A stretch of 7,034 nt of DNA from CAZCPB01 sp964540295 (GTDB lineage: Bacteria; Planctomycetota; Phycisphaerae; Phycisphaerales; UBA1924), in contig CAZIMT010000166.1 of assembly GCA_964540295.1 (NCBI GenBank), positions 1-7,034 of the forward strand. Direction: 5' to 3'. Both the position numbers and the translations under genes were made by a program. Of the stretch, positions 1 to 5,755 are shown piece by piece (the first letter of the stretch is position 1; every line of letters starts with the position of its first letter). The notes beneath the pieces are model-generated. The model worked only from the letters and a program-made list of their open reading frames with translations. It had not been told where the DNA came from and ran no database searches.

Positions 1-1
1 C

Positions 2-682
2 AACGGGGCCGGTTCTTTGTTCCGCGTATTCGTCCCGACGCTTAGCCCGCAACGGACTTTCCCCAAGATGGCTGACGTGCTCTCGGGCGTGACTACTCCC
101 GGCGAGCGGCTGCCGACGGTGACCGGAGTGACGCGCCGCTTTCGCGTGATCGTGCGCGATAACCACGCTGGCGCGGGCGGCGTGGCGATCTCGCCGTTCG
201 TTGAGCTCGCGATCCCCGCTGGCACGTCTTCGTTCAGCGTGATGTCGCCGAGCGCGGGAGCGACCTTGCCGCCCGGGCCGAGGAGTGTGACCTGGACGGT
301 CGGAGGGACCGACGCGGCGCCGATCTCGTGCGCGACGGTCACCATCCGGCTCTCAACCGACAACGGATCAACGTTCCCGGTGGTGCTGGGCACGTTCCCT
401 AATACTGGGTCCGCGTCGGTCACGCTGCCCGCGGCTTCATCGACGTTGCCAGCACGGATCCGCGTTGACGGCGATGCGAAGATCTTCTTCGCGGTCTCGG
501 GCCCGCTCGCGCTGACGTGCCGCGCTGATTTCAACGCCGACGGGTTTGTCACCGGCGACGATTTCGACGCTTATGTCACCGCCTTCGTGGCCGGGGTTAT
601 CAGCGCCGACTTCAACGGCGACGGGTTCGTCACCGGCGACGACTTTGACGGGTACATCGTGTCGTTCGAGGTGGGGTGCTGA
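2..682 (+). CDS. C-terminal part of a secreted reprolysin-like metallopeptidase with dockerin-like repeats (partial)
   Basis: The frame is open from base 2, so the gene begins outside the window; the TTG at 17 is probably not a real start. Seen: a stretch with 'RTFPKMADVLSG' and 'RRFRVIVRDNHAGAGG' (about 47-181), a beta-sandwich-like segment (about 236-510, with 'VTWTVGGT' and 'ARIRVDG'), then two Asp-rich repeats and a terminal Gly-Cys. From knowledge of the family, this order of segments resembles the region downstream of the zinc-metalloprotease domain in bacterial reprolysin-like (M12B-type) secreted proteins. The HExxH catalytic domain, if present, would lie off the left edge, so the protease call is inference. 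The C-terminus lacks a PEP-CTERM helix and ends in dockerin-like repeats instead, a common ending for secreted Phycisphaerae proteins. Alternative: another large secreted adhesin or enzyme with the same C-terminal modules. Confidence 0.6.
   Translation, partial: NGAGSLFRVFVPTLSPQRTFPKMADVLSGVTTPGERLPTVTGVTRRFRVIVRDNHAGAGGVAISPFVELAIPAGTSSFSVMSPSAGATLPPGPRSVTWTVGGTDAAPISCATVTIRLSTDNGSTFPVVLGTFPNTGSASVTLPAASSTLPARIRVDGDAKIFFAVSGPLALTCRADFNADGFVTGDDFDAYVTAFVAGVISADFNGDGFVTGDDFDGYIVSFEVGC
524..679 (+). repeat. Tandem 81-bp dockerin/EF-hand-like repeat (two copies)
   Basis: Two in-frame copies with a 27-residue period start at 524 and 605. Each encodes A-D-F-N-x-D-G-F-V-T-G-D-D-F-D followed by an aromatic/hydrophobic helix. 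The D-x-N-x-D-G-x-x-x-x-D-D spacing is that of an EF-hand or dockerin calcium loop. Paired repeats of this kind are typical of dockerin-type modules. The two copies are also very similar in DNA, suggesting a fairly recent internal duplication or ongoing gene conversion. Calcium binding is inferred from the residue pattern. Confidence 0.75.
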
Positions 683-844
683 TTCCGCCCTGATGAAGTG
701 TGCGAATGAAGGGTGCGAAGGGAGTGTGCAAAGAGAGTGGCTGAACTCGCCATTGTCGGGCAGCGCTCTCGCTGAATGCCGCCCTCGTGAGCGCGCGTAT
801 CCTCTGGCAACGGATTCGCTTCATCGCGTCTCCGAACCGCGCTC

Positions 845-1192
845 ATGAAAGACACCGACTTCACCAAGATCGCTAAGGCTCTGGCCGACCCAACCCGTCT
901 CAAGATGCTCCGTGACGTACGCGACGCGGGCGAGCTCACCTGCTCGTGCCTGTGCGAGCGCTTCCCGCTCAGCCAGCCGACGATCTCGCACCACATCCGG
1001 GCCTTGGAAGACGCGGGGTTGCTGACGGTCCGCAAGGACGGGCAGTTCCATCGGCTGACCGTGAACGAGGAAGTCCTCGCGAGTTTTTCGGGGCACCTTT
1101 CGGCCAAGTCGGGCGAAGCTTTATCGCCCAAGCCCGCCGCTCGTGCGTCTCGCGCCACTCCGGCGCGGAAAACGATCGTCGCGAAGCGCTGA
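845..1192 (+). CDS. ArsR/SmtB-family winged helix-turn-helix repressor
   Basis: A 115-residue protein with the standard ArsR layout. The N-terminal helix 'KALADPTRLKML' (residues 11-22) is the family signature. A recognition helix-turn-helix follows ('LSQPTISHHIRALEDAGLL', 42-60), then the beta-wing ('RKDGQFHRL', 63-71). After about residue 90 comes a low-complexity basic tail rich in Ala, Arg and Lys. Helix 3 carries three alternating cysteines, C33, C35 and C37, in 'ELTCSCLC', where E. coli ArsR has its arsenite-binding 'ELCVCDLC'. The start is ATG 845; no clear Shine-Dalgarno sequence precedes it. The next gene on the same strand is an SDR relic, and a TCGATA dyad lies between them. ArsR proteins normally repress their own or adjacent genes and let go on binding a metal or other inducer; the inducer here is unknown. 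Confidence 0.9.
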   Translation: MKDTDFTKIAKALADPTRLKMLRDVRDAGELTCSCLCERFPLSQPTISHHIRALEDAGLLTVRKDGQFHRLTVNEEVLASFSGHLSAKSGEALSPKPAARASRATPARKTIVAKR

Positions 1193-1300
1193 AAGCACCG
1201 ACACCAATCGAATCTCGCCGAGGCGCGAGGTTCACTTCGGTGCTGGTCGCGCTTGAACCGAGCCCGCGCCGTTCCCAATATTTCGCGAGTTCGTCTTAAA

Positions 1301-1328
1301 CTGAAATACACTGCCACCTTTTCATAGT
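1301..1328 (+). promoter_or_regulatory. Weak candidate promoter for the SDR unit
   Basis: CTGAAA (1301-1306), a 16-bp spacer and CATAGT (1323-1328) form a poor but plausible sigma-70-like promoter in a locally AT-rich stretch. The start site would fall near 1335, exactly where the TCGATA dyad begins, which is a typical place for a repressor to block transcription. Each hexamer matches consensus at only four positions, so this is tentative. Confidence 0.25.
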
Positions 1329-1334
1329 GCAAGC

Positions 1335-1367
1335 ATCGATAGAAAGCGTATCGATTCTTGTCGATAG
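1335..1367 (+). promoter_or_regulatory. Candidate operator: perfect ATCGATA-N7-TATCGAT dyad plus a third half-site
   Basis: ATCGATA (1335-1341) and TATCGAT (1349-1355) form a perfect 7-7-7 inverted repeat. A third copy, TCGATA, at 1361-1366 can form a second dyad with 1349-1354. The cluster lies between the ArsR gene and the SDR reading frame, just after a weak promoter. ArsR-family proteins bind short AT-rich dyads, so this is the natural candidate site for the neighbouring regulator. Binding is inference; no matching copy was noticed upstream of the ArsR gene itself. Confidence 0.45.
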
Positions 1368-1406
1368 CTCGACCAACCCGAGCACCACTCTTTCGGAAGG
1401 CTACTC

Positions 1407-2214
1407 AAGACCGCTCACGCTCTCGCAACCTCCAACGCCTCGTTCAACTTCAAGGGAAAATCCGCGCTCGTCACCGGCGGCACCAGCGGCATCGGGCACG
1501 CCACCACGCTTGCGCTCGCCAAGGCCGGGGCGAGCGTGGTGATCACCGGCCGCCGCGCCAAAGAGGGCGAGGCGGTCGCCGAAGAAATCTGCAAGCTCGG
1601 CGGAAAGGGCCTCTTCGTGCAGGGCGACATCACCGACGAGAAGCACGTCGAGAACGCCGTCGCGCAGGCGGTCGAGTTCGGCGGCGGGCGGCTCGACTTC
1701 GCGTACAACAATGCGGGCCTCGAGATCATCGGCGTCCAGATCAAGGACGCCACCCTCGAACAGTACCGGCAGATCTTCGACATCAACGTGCTGGGCGTCC
1801 TGCTGAGCCTCAAGCACGAGATCCGCGCCATGCTCGCCAACCCTGGCGGCCCGGGCGGCTCCATCGTCAACACCGCGTCCATCGCCGGCTCCATCGGCAT
1901 GGCCAGCGCTAGCATCTTAATCGCCAGCAAGCACGCCGTGCTGGGGCTGACCAAGACGGCCGCCCTCGAGGTCGCCAAGCAGAATATCCGCGTCAACGCC
2001 GTCTCGCCCGCCGTGATCGACACCGCGATGTTTGATCGCTTCAGCGGCAACAAGAACCCTTGACACGGTGAACTACATGACCGGGCTGCACCCCGTCGGT
2101 CGCATCGGCGTGCCGCGCGAGATCGCCGAGCCGGTCCTGTTACTGCTCAGCGATCTGTCGAGCTTTGTAACCGGCTCTGACGTGCTCGTTGACGGCGGAT
2201 TCCTGGCCCAGTGA
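1407..2214 (+). pseudogene. Decayed short-chain dehydrogenase/reductase (SDR), frameshifted, without start codon or catalytic Tyr
   Basis: Translation clearly follows the classical SDR family. The cofactor motif TGGTSGIG is at 1473-1496, NNAG at 1707-1718, the catalytic Ser codon at 1878-1880 and the Lys codon at 1929-1931; the C-terminus ends 'DVLVDGGFLAQ'. Three defects are visible. First, the frame is open from 1368 but has no ATG, GTG or TTG before GTG 1536, which lies beyond the cofactor motif. A Shine-Dalgarno-like GGAAGG (1395-1400) is followed by AAG at 1407, one base away from ATG. Second, the YxxxK tyrosine, expected 13 residues after the Ser at 1917-1919, is TTA (Leu). Third, the frame stops at TGA 2061-2063 and homology resumes one base over, through to 2214. 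Removing one T of CCTT restores the protein. Base composition is still gene-like, so decay would be recent. Sequencing error could explain the frameshift but is unlikely to explain all three. Confidence 0.75.
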
Positions 2215-2233
2215 AAAGATTGTTGAGACCGAG

Positions 2234-2272
2234 CCCTCTTTGGAACCTCACGCACCGCGAGAGGGTTTTTTT
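2234..2272 (+). terminator. Intrinsic terminator after the SDR unit
   Basis: CCCTCT (2234-2239) pairs perfectly with AGAGGG (2260-2265), followed at once by seven Ts (2266-2272). The 20-base loop is long, so the hairpin is of modest strength. It begins 20 bases after the SDR stop at 2214 and works on the plus strand only; read on the minus strand there is no T-run after the stem. It separates the SDR unit from the convergent GMC gene ending at 2363. Confidence 0.55.
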
Positions 2273-2362
2273 CGCGCCATGAACACCGCCGTTATCGCGC
2301 CAGTCCTGCGCAGAGCACGACCGAATGAATGGCGTAGACGGAAACGTGGTCGGTGTAACGCA

Positions 2363-3793
2363 TTACTCAGGCCGTTCTTTCAAGTGCTCGGCGAGACGCA
2401 GCGCCAACGCGACGATCGTGAGCGTCGGGTTCGCGTACCCACCGGTCGGGAAGACGCTGCTGCCCGCGACGTACAAATTCTCCAGCTCGTGTACGCGGCA
2501 GTCACGATCAACAACGCCCGTGGCCGGGTCGTCGCTCATGCGCGTCGTCCCCATGTGATGGCTCGCGCCCCAGACCCCCGAGGGCCAGCGCGATGCGTCC
2601 ATCACTGCATCGACGGTGAACCGCGCCAGCCCCAGCCGGCCTAGTTCTTGCGCCACAAGCATCGCGCCCTTCTCGACCGTCGCTCGCTCAGTTTCAGCGA
2701 GCTTCCACTGCAAACGCAGCCGTTTCATACCTACCGCGTCTACCGAGTCGGCGAGCATCACGCGGCTCTCGAGGTTTGGTGATTGCTCCGCGACGACATA
2801 CAGCCGCACGCTCGCGCGCCCGGGCCGAACCCCCTCCGGGCTCAGGGCCTTGGGCAGCATCGCTGCGTAGTTCAGCAGCTTCTCGCGGCGCTGAGCGTCG
2901 GGGCTCAGGCACACGCCCGGCGTGAAGTCCGTACCGTCGCGGGTGAAGCGTTGGTACGCCTCCCACCATCGCCCGTTCGTTCCCCGGCTGTCGGTGGTGG
3001 CGGACGTGACGACCGTGCCTGTCGTGAAGATGTGGACGTGTTCAAGAAAGTATCGGCCGACGACATCGTGGCGGTTACCCAGGCCGTTGCTCAGCAGAAT
3101 GCGCGGGTTCTCGAGCCCGCCGCAGGCCAGCACGTATCGCTTCGCCTTGATTGTCGCACGGTCACCGGCGAGCGAGCGCAGGCCGAGTGACCGAATCTTC
3201 GCGCCGTCGGCCGTTGTTGAAAACTCCGCGGCGTTGGCGTGCAGCAGGCAGGTGATGTTCTTTGACGCTTCGATCTGGGCGCGGTACTTCGTGCCGAAGC
3301 GCGTCGGGGCGCTGTGCCGCCAAAGCCGGGTCACCAGCTTGCCAGAATCGAACCGCGCATAGCTCCCCGCCCCGGGCCCGATCCGCGCCGGGTCGTACTG
3401 GAACGCCCCGAGGTCGAGGATCTCGTGGGCACGCTCGTAATACGGGTCGAGCGCCGCTCTGGTGATCGGCCAGCCGCTGCCTGGCACCCAGTCGCGCTTC
3501 TCGAAATCGAGCTCGTTGAGAGGCGCACACAGCCCTTCCCAATGGTTGCTCGAACCGCCGAAGAACCGCAGCCGCGAGCCGGAAATCGAGTACTCGTGCC
3601 CGACGTTCTCGCCCTCGTGCAGCGCATCGGTCGCTGGCTCGCGCTCGAACCCGCCGCTCTCGACAAGGCAGACTTCGAGCGGTGTCTCGTCAAAGCGCCG
3701 CGCGATCGTGAGCCCGGCTGGGCCTGCGCCGATGATGCACAGGTCGCAGCGGTAGCCGTCGGGCAGCGGATCAGATCGGAAGTCGCGGAACAT
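2363..3793 (-). CDS. GMC-family FAD-dependent oxidoreductase
   Basis: A 476-residue flavoenzyme of the glucose-methanol-choline family. The N-terminal dinucleotide-binding motif GAGPAG (22-27) is followed by the ribose-binding acid E45. The family signature 'GGSSNHWEG' (79-87) belongs to the FAD-contacting region. The C-terminal half contains 'HHMGTTRM' (from 412) and 'NLYVAGSSVFPTGGYANPT', ending in 'ANPTLT' with N455. H412 and N455 match the catalytic His/Asn pair of GMC enzymes, so the protein should be active. Family members oxidise alcohols or sugars and pass electrons to oxygen or another acceptor; the substrate cannot be read from sequence. ATG 3793 lies 3 bases after the stop of the Tat-protein gene, so the two are co-transcribed and possibly translationally coupled. 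There is no signal peptide of its own; export by hitch-hiking with the Tat partner is possible. I see no terminator after its stop. Confidence 0.92.
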   Translation of the reverse strand: MFRDFRSDPLPDGYRCDLCIIGAGPAGLTIARRFDETPLEVCLVESGGFEREPATDALHEGENVGHEYSISGSRLRFFGGSSNHWEGLCAPLNELDFEKRDWVPGSGWPITRAALDPYYERAHEILDLGAFQYDPARIGPGAGSYARFDSGKLVTRLWRHSAPTRFGTKYRAQIEASKNITCLLHANAAEFSTTADGAKIRSLGLRSLAGDRATIKAKRYVLACGGLENPRILLSNGLGNRHDVVGRYFLEHVHIFTTGTVVTSATTDSRGTNGRWWEAYQRFTRDGTDFTPGVCLSPDAQRREKLLNYAAMLPKALSPEGVRPGRASVRLYVVAEQSPNLESRVMLADSVDAVGMKRLRLQWKLAETERATVEKGAMLVAQELGRLGLARFTVDAVMDASRWPSGVWGASHHMGTTRMSDDPATGVVDRDCRVHELENLYVAGSSVFPTGGYANPTLTIVALALRLAEHLKERPE

Positions 3794-3796
3794 GTC

Positions 3797-4285
3797 TTAG
3801 CCACCCACGAGGTTCGGAACGCCCGAGCCAGCGCTTGTCGCGTGCAGCGCCGCGAGCGCACAAAGCGTCGCTTCGAGGCGAGAGAGCACCCAGCTCTCCA
3901 CGACGACCGTGCGGCCCGCGGCGAACTCTTCCCGCACCGCCGAGTCCAAGGCTGGCGGAACGGTCCATGCCGCGCCCTTCCAGCGCACGCCCGCCACGCT
4001 CCACGCAACACCCGACACATCGGGAAGTGTGCTCATGATCGCGTCGGCCGTGCTCCCTGGGAACTCTTGAGCTGCGAAGCGTTGGCCGAGATTTTTTACA
4101 TTGAGGAGATCGAGCGGCACCAGCATCATCGCGACCTCGTCCCACGTCAGGAGCGTTGGCTTGTCGCCGTGCCGGTTGACGGTGCGCCACACCCCGGCGG
4201 CCGCCAGCCCTCCCGCCAACGCCGCGCCAAAGCCGATCCGCGCGATCGCTCTTCGGCGGTTGATTCTTGCTTGAGCTTCAGGCAC
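3797..4285 (-). CDS. Small Tat-signal protein, putative partner of the GMC oxidoreductase
   Basis: A 162-residue protein of no family I can name with certainty. The N-terminus has consecutive arginines (10-12, 'RRRAIAR') followed by a Gly/Ala-rich hydrophobic stretch (17-33), as in a twin-arginine export signal. The remainder has no cysteines in recognisable cofactor motifs and no further membrane segment. A C-terminal 'VESWVLSRLEATLCALAAL' looks helical. GTG 4285 is chosen because a Shine-Dalgarno GGAG (4296-4293) sits 7 bases upstream and no other in-frame start exists before the upstream stop. The stop is 3 bases from the GMC ATG. By analogy with gluconate 2-dehydrogenase and related systems, where a small Tat-exported subunit pairs with a GMC flavoprotein, it may carry the enzyme across the membrane or act as its small subunit. 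This is inference from context, not from clear homology. Confidence 0.7.
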   Translation of the reverse strand: MPEAQARINRRRAIARIGFGAALAGGLAAAGVWRTVNRHGDKPTLLTWDEVAMMLVPLDLLNVKNLGQRFAAQEFPGSTADAIMSTLPDVSGVAWSVAGVRWKGAAWTVPPALDSAVREEFAAGRTVVVESWVLSRLEATLCALAALHATSAGSGVPNLVGG

Positions 4286-4292
4286 GCGGATG

Positions 4293-4296
4293 CTCC
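4293..4296 (-). promoter_or_regulatory. Ribosome binding site of the Tat-protein gene
   Basis: GGAG on the minus strand, 7 bases before GTG 4285. It decides the start, since no ATG, GTG or TTG lies in frame further upstream before a stop. Confidence 0.6.
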
Positions 4297-4500
4297 GATC
4301 AAGAGTGAGAATTCATGGCGGGCGGTGTACGGGAGGTTGGATCAGATCATTGGTGACGGAACCTCGGTATAAACGAGACCAGTCCGAGCTCACATGACCA
4401 CGACGGCGACGAACCGGACAATAGACATCGCCGAGAACGAACGGCCCGCGAGGGCCTCGATCGAAAGAACTTCCATACTGGGTGACGCCTCGTGGGCGCA
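4297..4500 (-). other. Upstream region of the Tat/GMC operon, no clear promoter
   Basis: This gap must contain the operon's promoter, but I find no convincing -35/-10 pair; TATACC near 4367-4372 on the minus strand lacks a good -35 partner. A compact inverted repeat GGCCC-GCGA-GGGCC (4443-4456) could be a hairpin or protein site. The short open frames here look like chance. Confidence 0.3.
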
Positions 4501-4535
4501 CAAAAAAGACAAACCCCGCGTCTGGGACGCGGGGT
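4501..4535 (-). terminator. Strong intrinsic terminator of the PEP-CTERM gene
   Basis: A perfect 10-bp stem (4513-4522 with 4526-4535) with a 3-base loop, very GC-rich. On the minus strand it is followed by a T-rich tail, TTTGTCTTTTTTG (4512-4500). It lies 94 bases after the stop of the gene ending at 4629 and points the same way, so it ends that transcript before the Tat/GMC operon. Confidence 0.88.
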
Positions 4536-4628
4536 CTGTTGGGTCAGGCTTCGTTCGTTCACCTGGAACGATTCAGGAAGAAACTCGAATCAGCGAACTG
4601 TGCTCAGAAAGACCTGAGCTCGTGCGGT

Positions 4629-5402
4629 TCAGCGGCGACGACGGCCGATGACCAGCCCGCCGAGGCCGAGGAGCGCCATCGACGCCGGGGCCGGGACGAT
4701 TTCCCAACCGAAGTTGGCGGCTGGCGCGCCGCCGAAGTTGAACGTCGCGCCCGCGGGGAGGTTCGCGAAGAACGAACCGGCGGCCTGGGTCTGGAAAGCG
4801 AGGTCGCCGCTGATGCCGACGTCGACCGGGTTGAAGATACCCTGGCCGAGGTTATTCATCTGAGCGAGGGTCGCGCCGGTAGCGCCGGTGTTGTTGTCGA
4901 ACGTCTCGGCAGCCCAGAAGTTCAGGGGCAGCGCGAAGTTTGCGGTAGCGCTGGGGTTGAAGAAGAACAGGTTGACCGAGTTAGCGCCGAAGCTGATCGG
5001 AGCGAATGAGAACCCGCCGAGGAGCGTGCCGGGCGTGCCAGCGGGGCCGTCGGCCGCGTAGAAGCGGAGACGGGGACGAGCCACCACGGGGACCGTGTTC
5101 AGGTTCGTCACGCTGAAGGTGATCTGCGTGACGGTCGGCAGAGCGGCAATCATGTTGATGTCGTCCGCAACGAGGCGGGTGATCGTGTTGCCCGCCTGGA
5201 CCGCGGCGCCACCGTGGCTGAACGCCGAACCCGAGAAGTTCGTCACGTTCGAATAGCGAGCGGACGGATCAACGACCGTCGTGCCCTGCGTCGCCACGTT
5301 GGCGGCGCTGGAGCTGAGAAGAGTCGCCGTCGCGATCGTGTCAGCCGCCGAGGCCGAACCGGCCGCAGCCACCAAAGCCAAAATACCAAAAGTCATACGC
5401 AT
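4629..5402 (-). CDS. Exported PEP-CTERM-type surface protein
   Basis: A 257-residue protein with a classic Sec signal peptide (residues 1-19, hydrophobic core 'FGILALVAAAG', cleavage after ASA). The C-terminal sorting signal from residue 236 is VPAPAS, a short hydrophobic helix and RRRR. This is the PEP-CTERM layout with the usual Pro-Glu-Pro changed to Pro-Ala-Pro, a common form in planctomycetes. Such signals are recognised by exosortase, which anchors or processes the protein at the cell envelope; no exosortase gene is in the window. The middle (20-235) is rich in Ala, Asn, Thr and Phe, has no cysteines, and looks like a beta-sandwich, with 'RLVADDIN' and 'RPRLRFYAADGP'. I do not know its function. 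The first ATG is preferred because GGAGG lies 9 bases upstream of it. The gene has its own promoter, long leader and terminator, so it is a single-gene unit. Confidence 0.88.
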   Translation of the reverse strand: MRMTFGILALVAAAGSASAADTIATATLLSSSAANVATQGTTVVDPSARYSNVTNFSGSAFSHGGAAVQAGNTITRLVADDINMIAALPTVTQITFSVTNLNTVPVVARPRLRFYAADGPAGTPGTLLGGFSFAPISFGANSVNLFFFNPSATANFALPLNFWAAETFDNNTGATGATLAQMNNLGQGIFNPVDVGISGDLAFQTQAAGSFFANLPAGATFNFGGAPAANFGWEIVPAPASMALLGLGGLVIGRRRR

Positions 5403-5411
5403 TGTCTAAAC

Positions 5412-5416
5412 CCTCC
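5412..5416 (-). promoter_or_regulatory. Ribosome binding site of the PEP-CTERM gene
   Basis: A full GGAGG on the minus strand, 9 bases before ATG 5402 and 15 before the second ATG (5396), favouring the first. It follows the leader terminator directly, so it is reached only by transcripts that read through. Confidence 0.75.
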
Positions 5417-5433
5417 TACATGAGGACACGGGG

Positions 5434-5458
5434 AAAAAATCCCGAGCACAAACCCGGG
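5434..5458 (-). terminator. Intrinsic terminator (attenuator) inside the leader of the PEP-CTERM gene
   Basis: On the minus strand CCCGGG (5458-5453) pairs with CTCGGG (5446-5441) with one G-U wobble, around a 6-base loop, followed by A and six Ts (5440-5434). It sits between the promoter at 5658-5686 and the ribosome binding site at 5412-5416, in the same direction as the gene. A terminator here either ends a separate small RNA of about 210 nt or acts as a conditional attenuator. Confidence 0.6.
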
Positions 5459-5651
5459 TGGAAACACGCATCTTTTCAACTGGAAGGGGGCGGCGCGAAC
5501 GTTGAACTTGGCGCATGCCTTGGCATTCGCCTCGGCTTACACCTAGACCGACCCCGGCAAGCACCCACGGAAATGGGCTGATTCGCTCGCACGAAATCGG
5601 TCTATCCAACGGGAAAATCGCGGACACTCTCTCCAGCCTTGTCTCTCGAAC
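5434..5651 (-). ncRNA. Candidate structured leader RNA (riboswitch/attenuator-like) or small RNA
   Basis: From the inferred start near 5651 to the T-run at 5434 the minus-strand transcript contains a series of inverted repeats. A perfect 8-bp stem TAGACCGA/TCGGTCTA (5604-5597 with 5551-5544) encloses two smaller hairpins: TTCG/CGAA (5595-5592 with 5585-5582) and CCCA/TGGG (5577-5574 with 5567-5564). It is followed by a strong 22-base hairpin (5531-5510, nine pairs with one A-G mismatch). Next comes a 6-bp stem TTCAAC/GTTGAA (5506-5501 with 5480-5475), then the terminator. The terminator's 5' strand region (5460-5453) also has short complementarity to 5566-5562 and 5557-5553, offering possible antiterminator pairings. 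I do not recognise a known riboswitch consensus. The stems are read by eye; conservation is untested. Confidence 0.5.
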
Positions 5652-5657
5652 AGGTTG

Positions 5658-5686
5658 AGTATGCCGCAATCCGGCCTTGCTGTCAA
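5658..5686 (-). promoter_or_regulatory. Near-consensus sigma-70 promoter upstream of the PEP-CTERM leader
   Basis: On the minus strand TTGACA (5686-5681, a perfect -35) is followed after exactly 17 bp by CATACT (5663-5658, four of six matches to the -10). The start would be near 5651, giving a leader of about 250 nt before ATG 5402. The DNA just upstream (about 5690-5735) is AT-rich with A/T tracts, like an UP element. Confidence 0.75.
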
Positions 5687-5755
5687 TGGTAAACAGCGGT
5701 TTCGATCAAAATCTTTCTGTTTTCCGTCCGAATAAACCCGTTTGTCATACCAGCA

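Noticed and set aside
699..724. Direct repeat of GTGCGAA with 13-bp spacing between the first protein and ArsR
   Set aside because: Only two short copies in a purine-rich stretch, with no dyad symmetry or promoter nearby; consistent with chance. The rest of 683-844 shows no convincing promoter or terminator.
571..1332. 253-codon minus-strand open frame across the ArsR gene
   Set aside because: Overlaps the ArsR coding region and the dockerin-like repeats on the opposite strand and has no recognisable family features.
1415..2053. Long minus-strand open frame opposite the SDR
   Set aside because: Antisense shadow caused by GC-rich codons; its translation shows no protein family, whereas the plus strand carries all the SDR motifs.
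3314..4372. 352-codon plus-strand open frame
   Set aside because: Lies antisense to the GMC and Tat-protein genes, which have clear motifs and a ribosome binding site; the translation is Arg/Ala-rich with no domain.
4443..4456. GGCCC-GCGA-GGGCC hairpin upstream of the Tat/GMC operon
   Set aside because: Not a terminator, since no T-run follows on either strand, and too short and GC-rich to call a regulatory element in a GC-rich genome.
4513..4535. Hairpin as a plus-strand terminator
   Set aside because: The T-rich tail exists only on the minus strand; no plus-strand gene ends nearby.
5406..5669. Open frame of 87 codons on the minus strand across the leader
   Set aside because: It would start beside the -10 box, before the inferred transcription start, and its sequence is low-complexity Arg-rich with no recognisable domain. 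The terminator hairpin lies inside it. Better explained as leader RNA.
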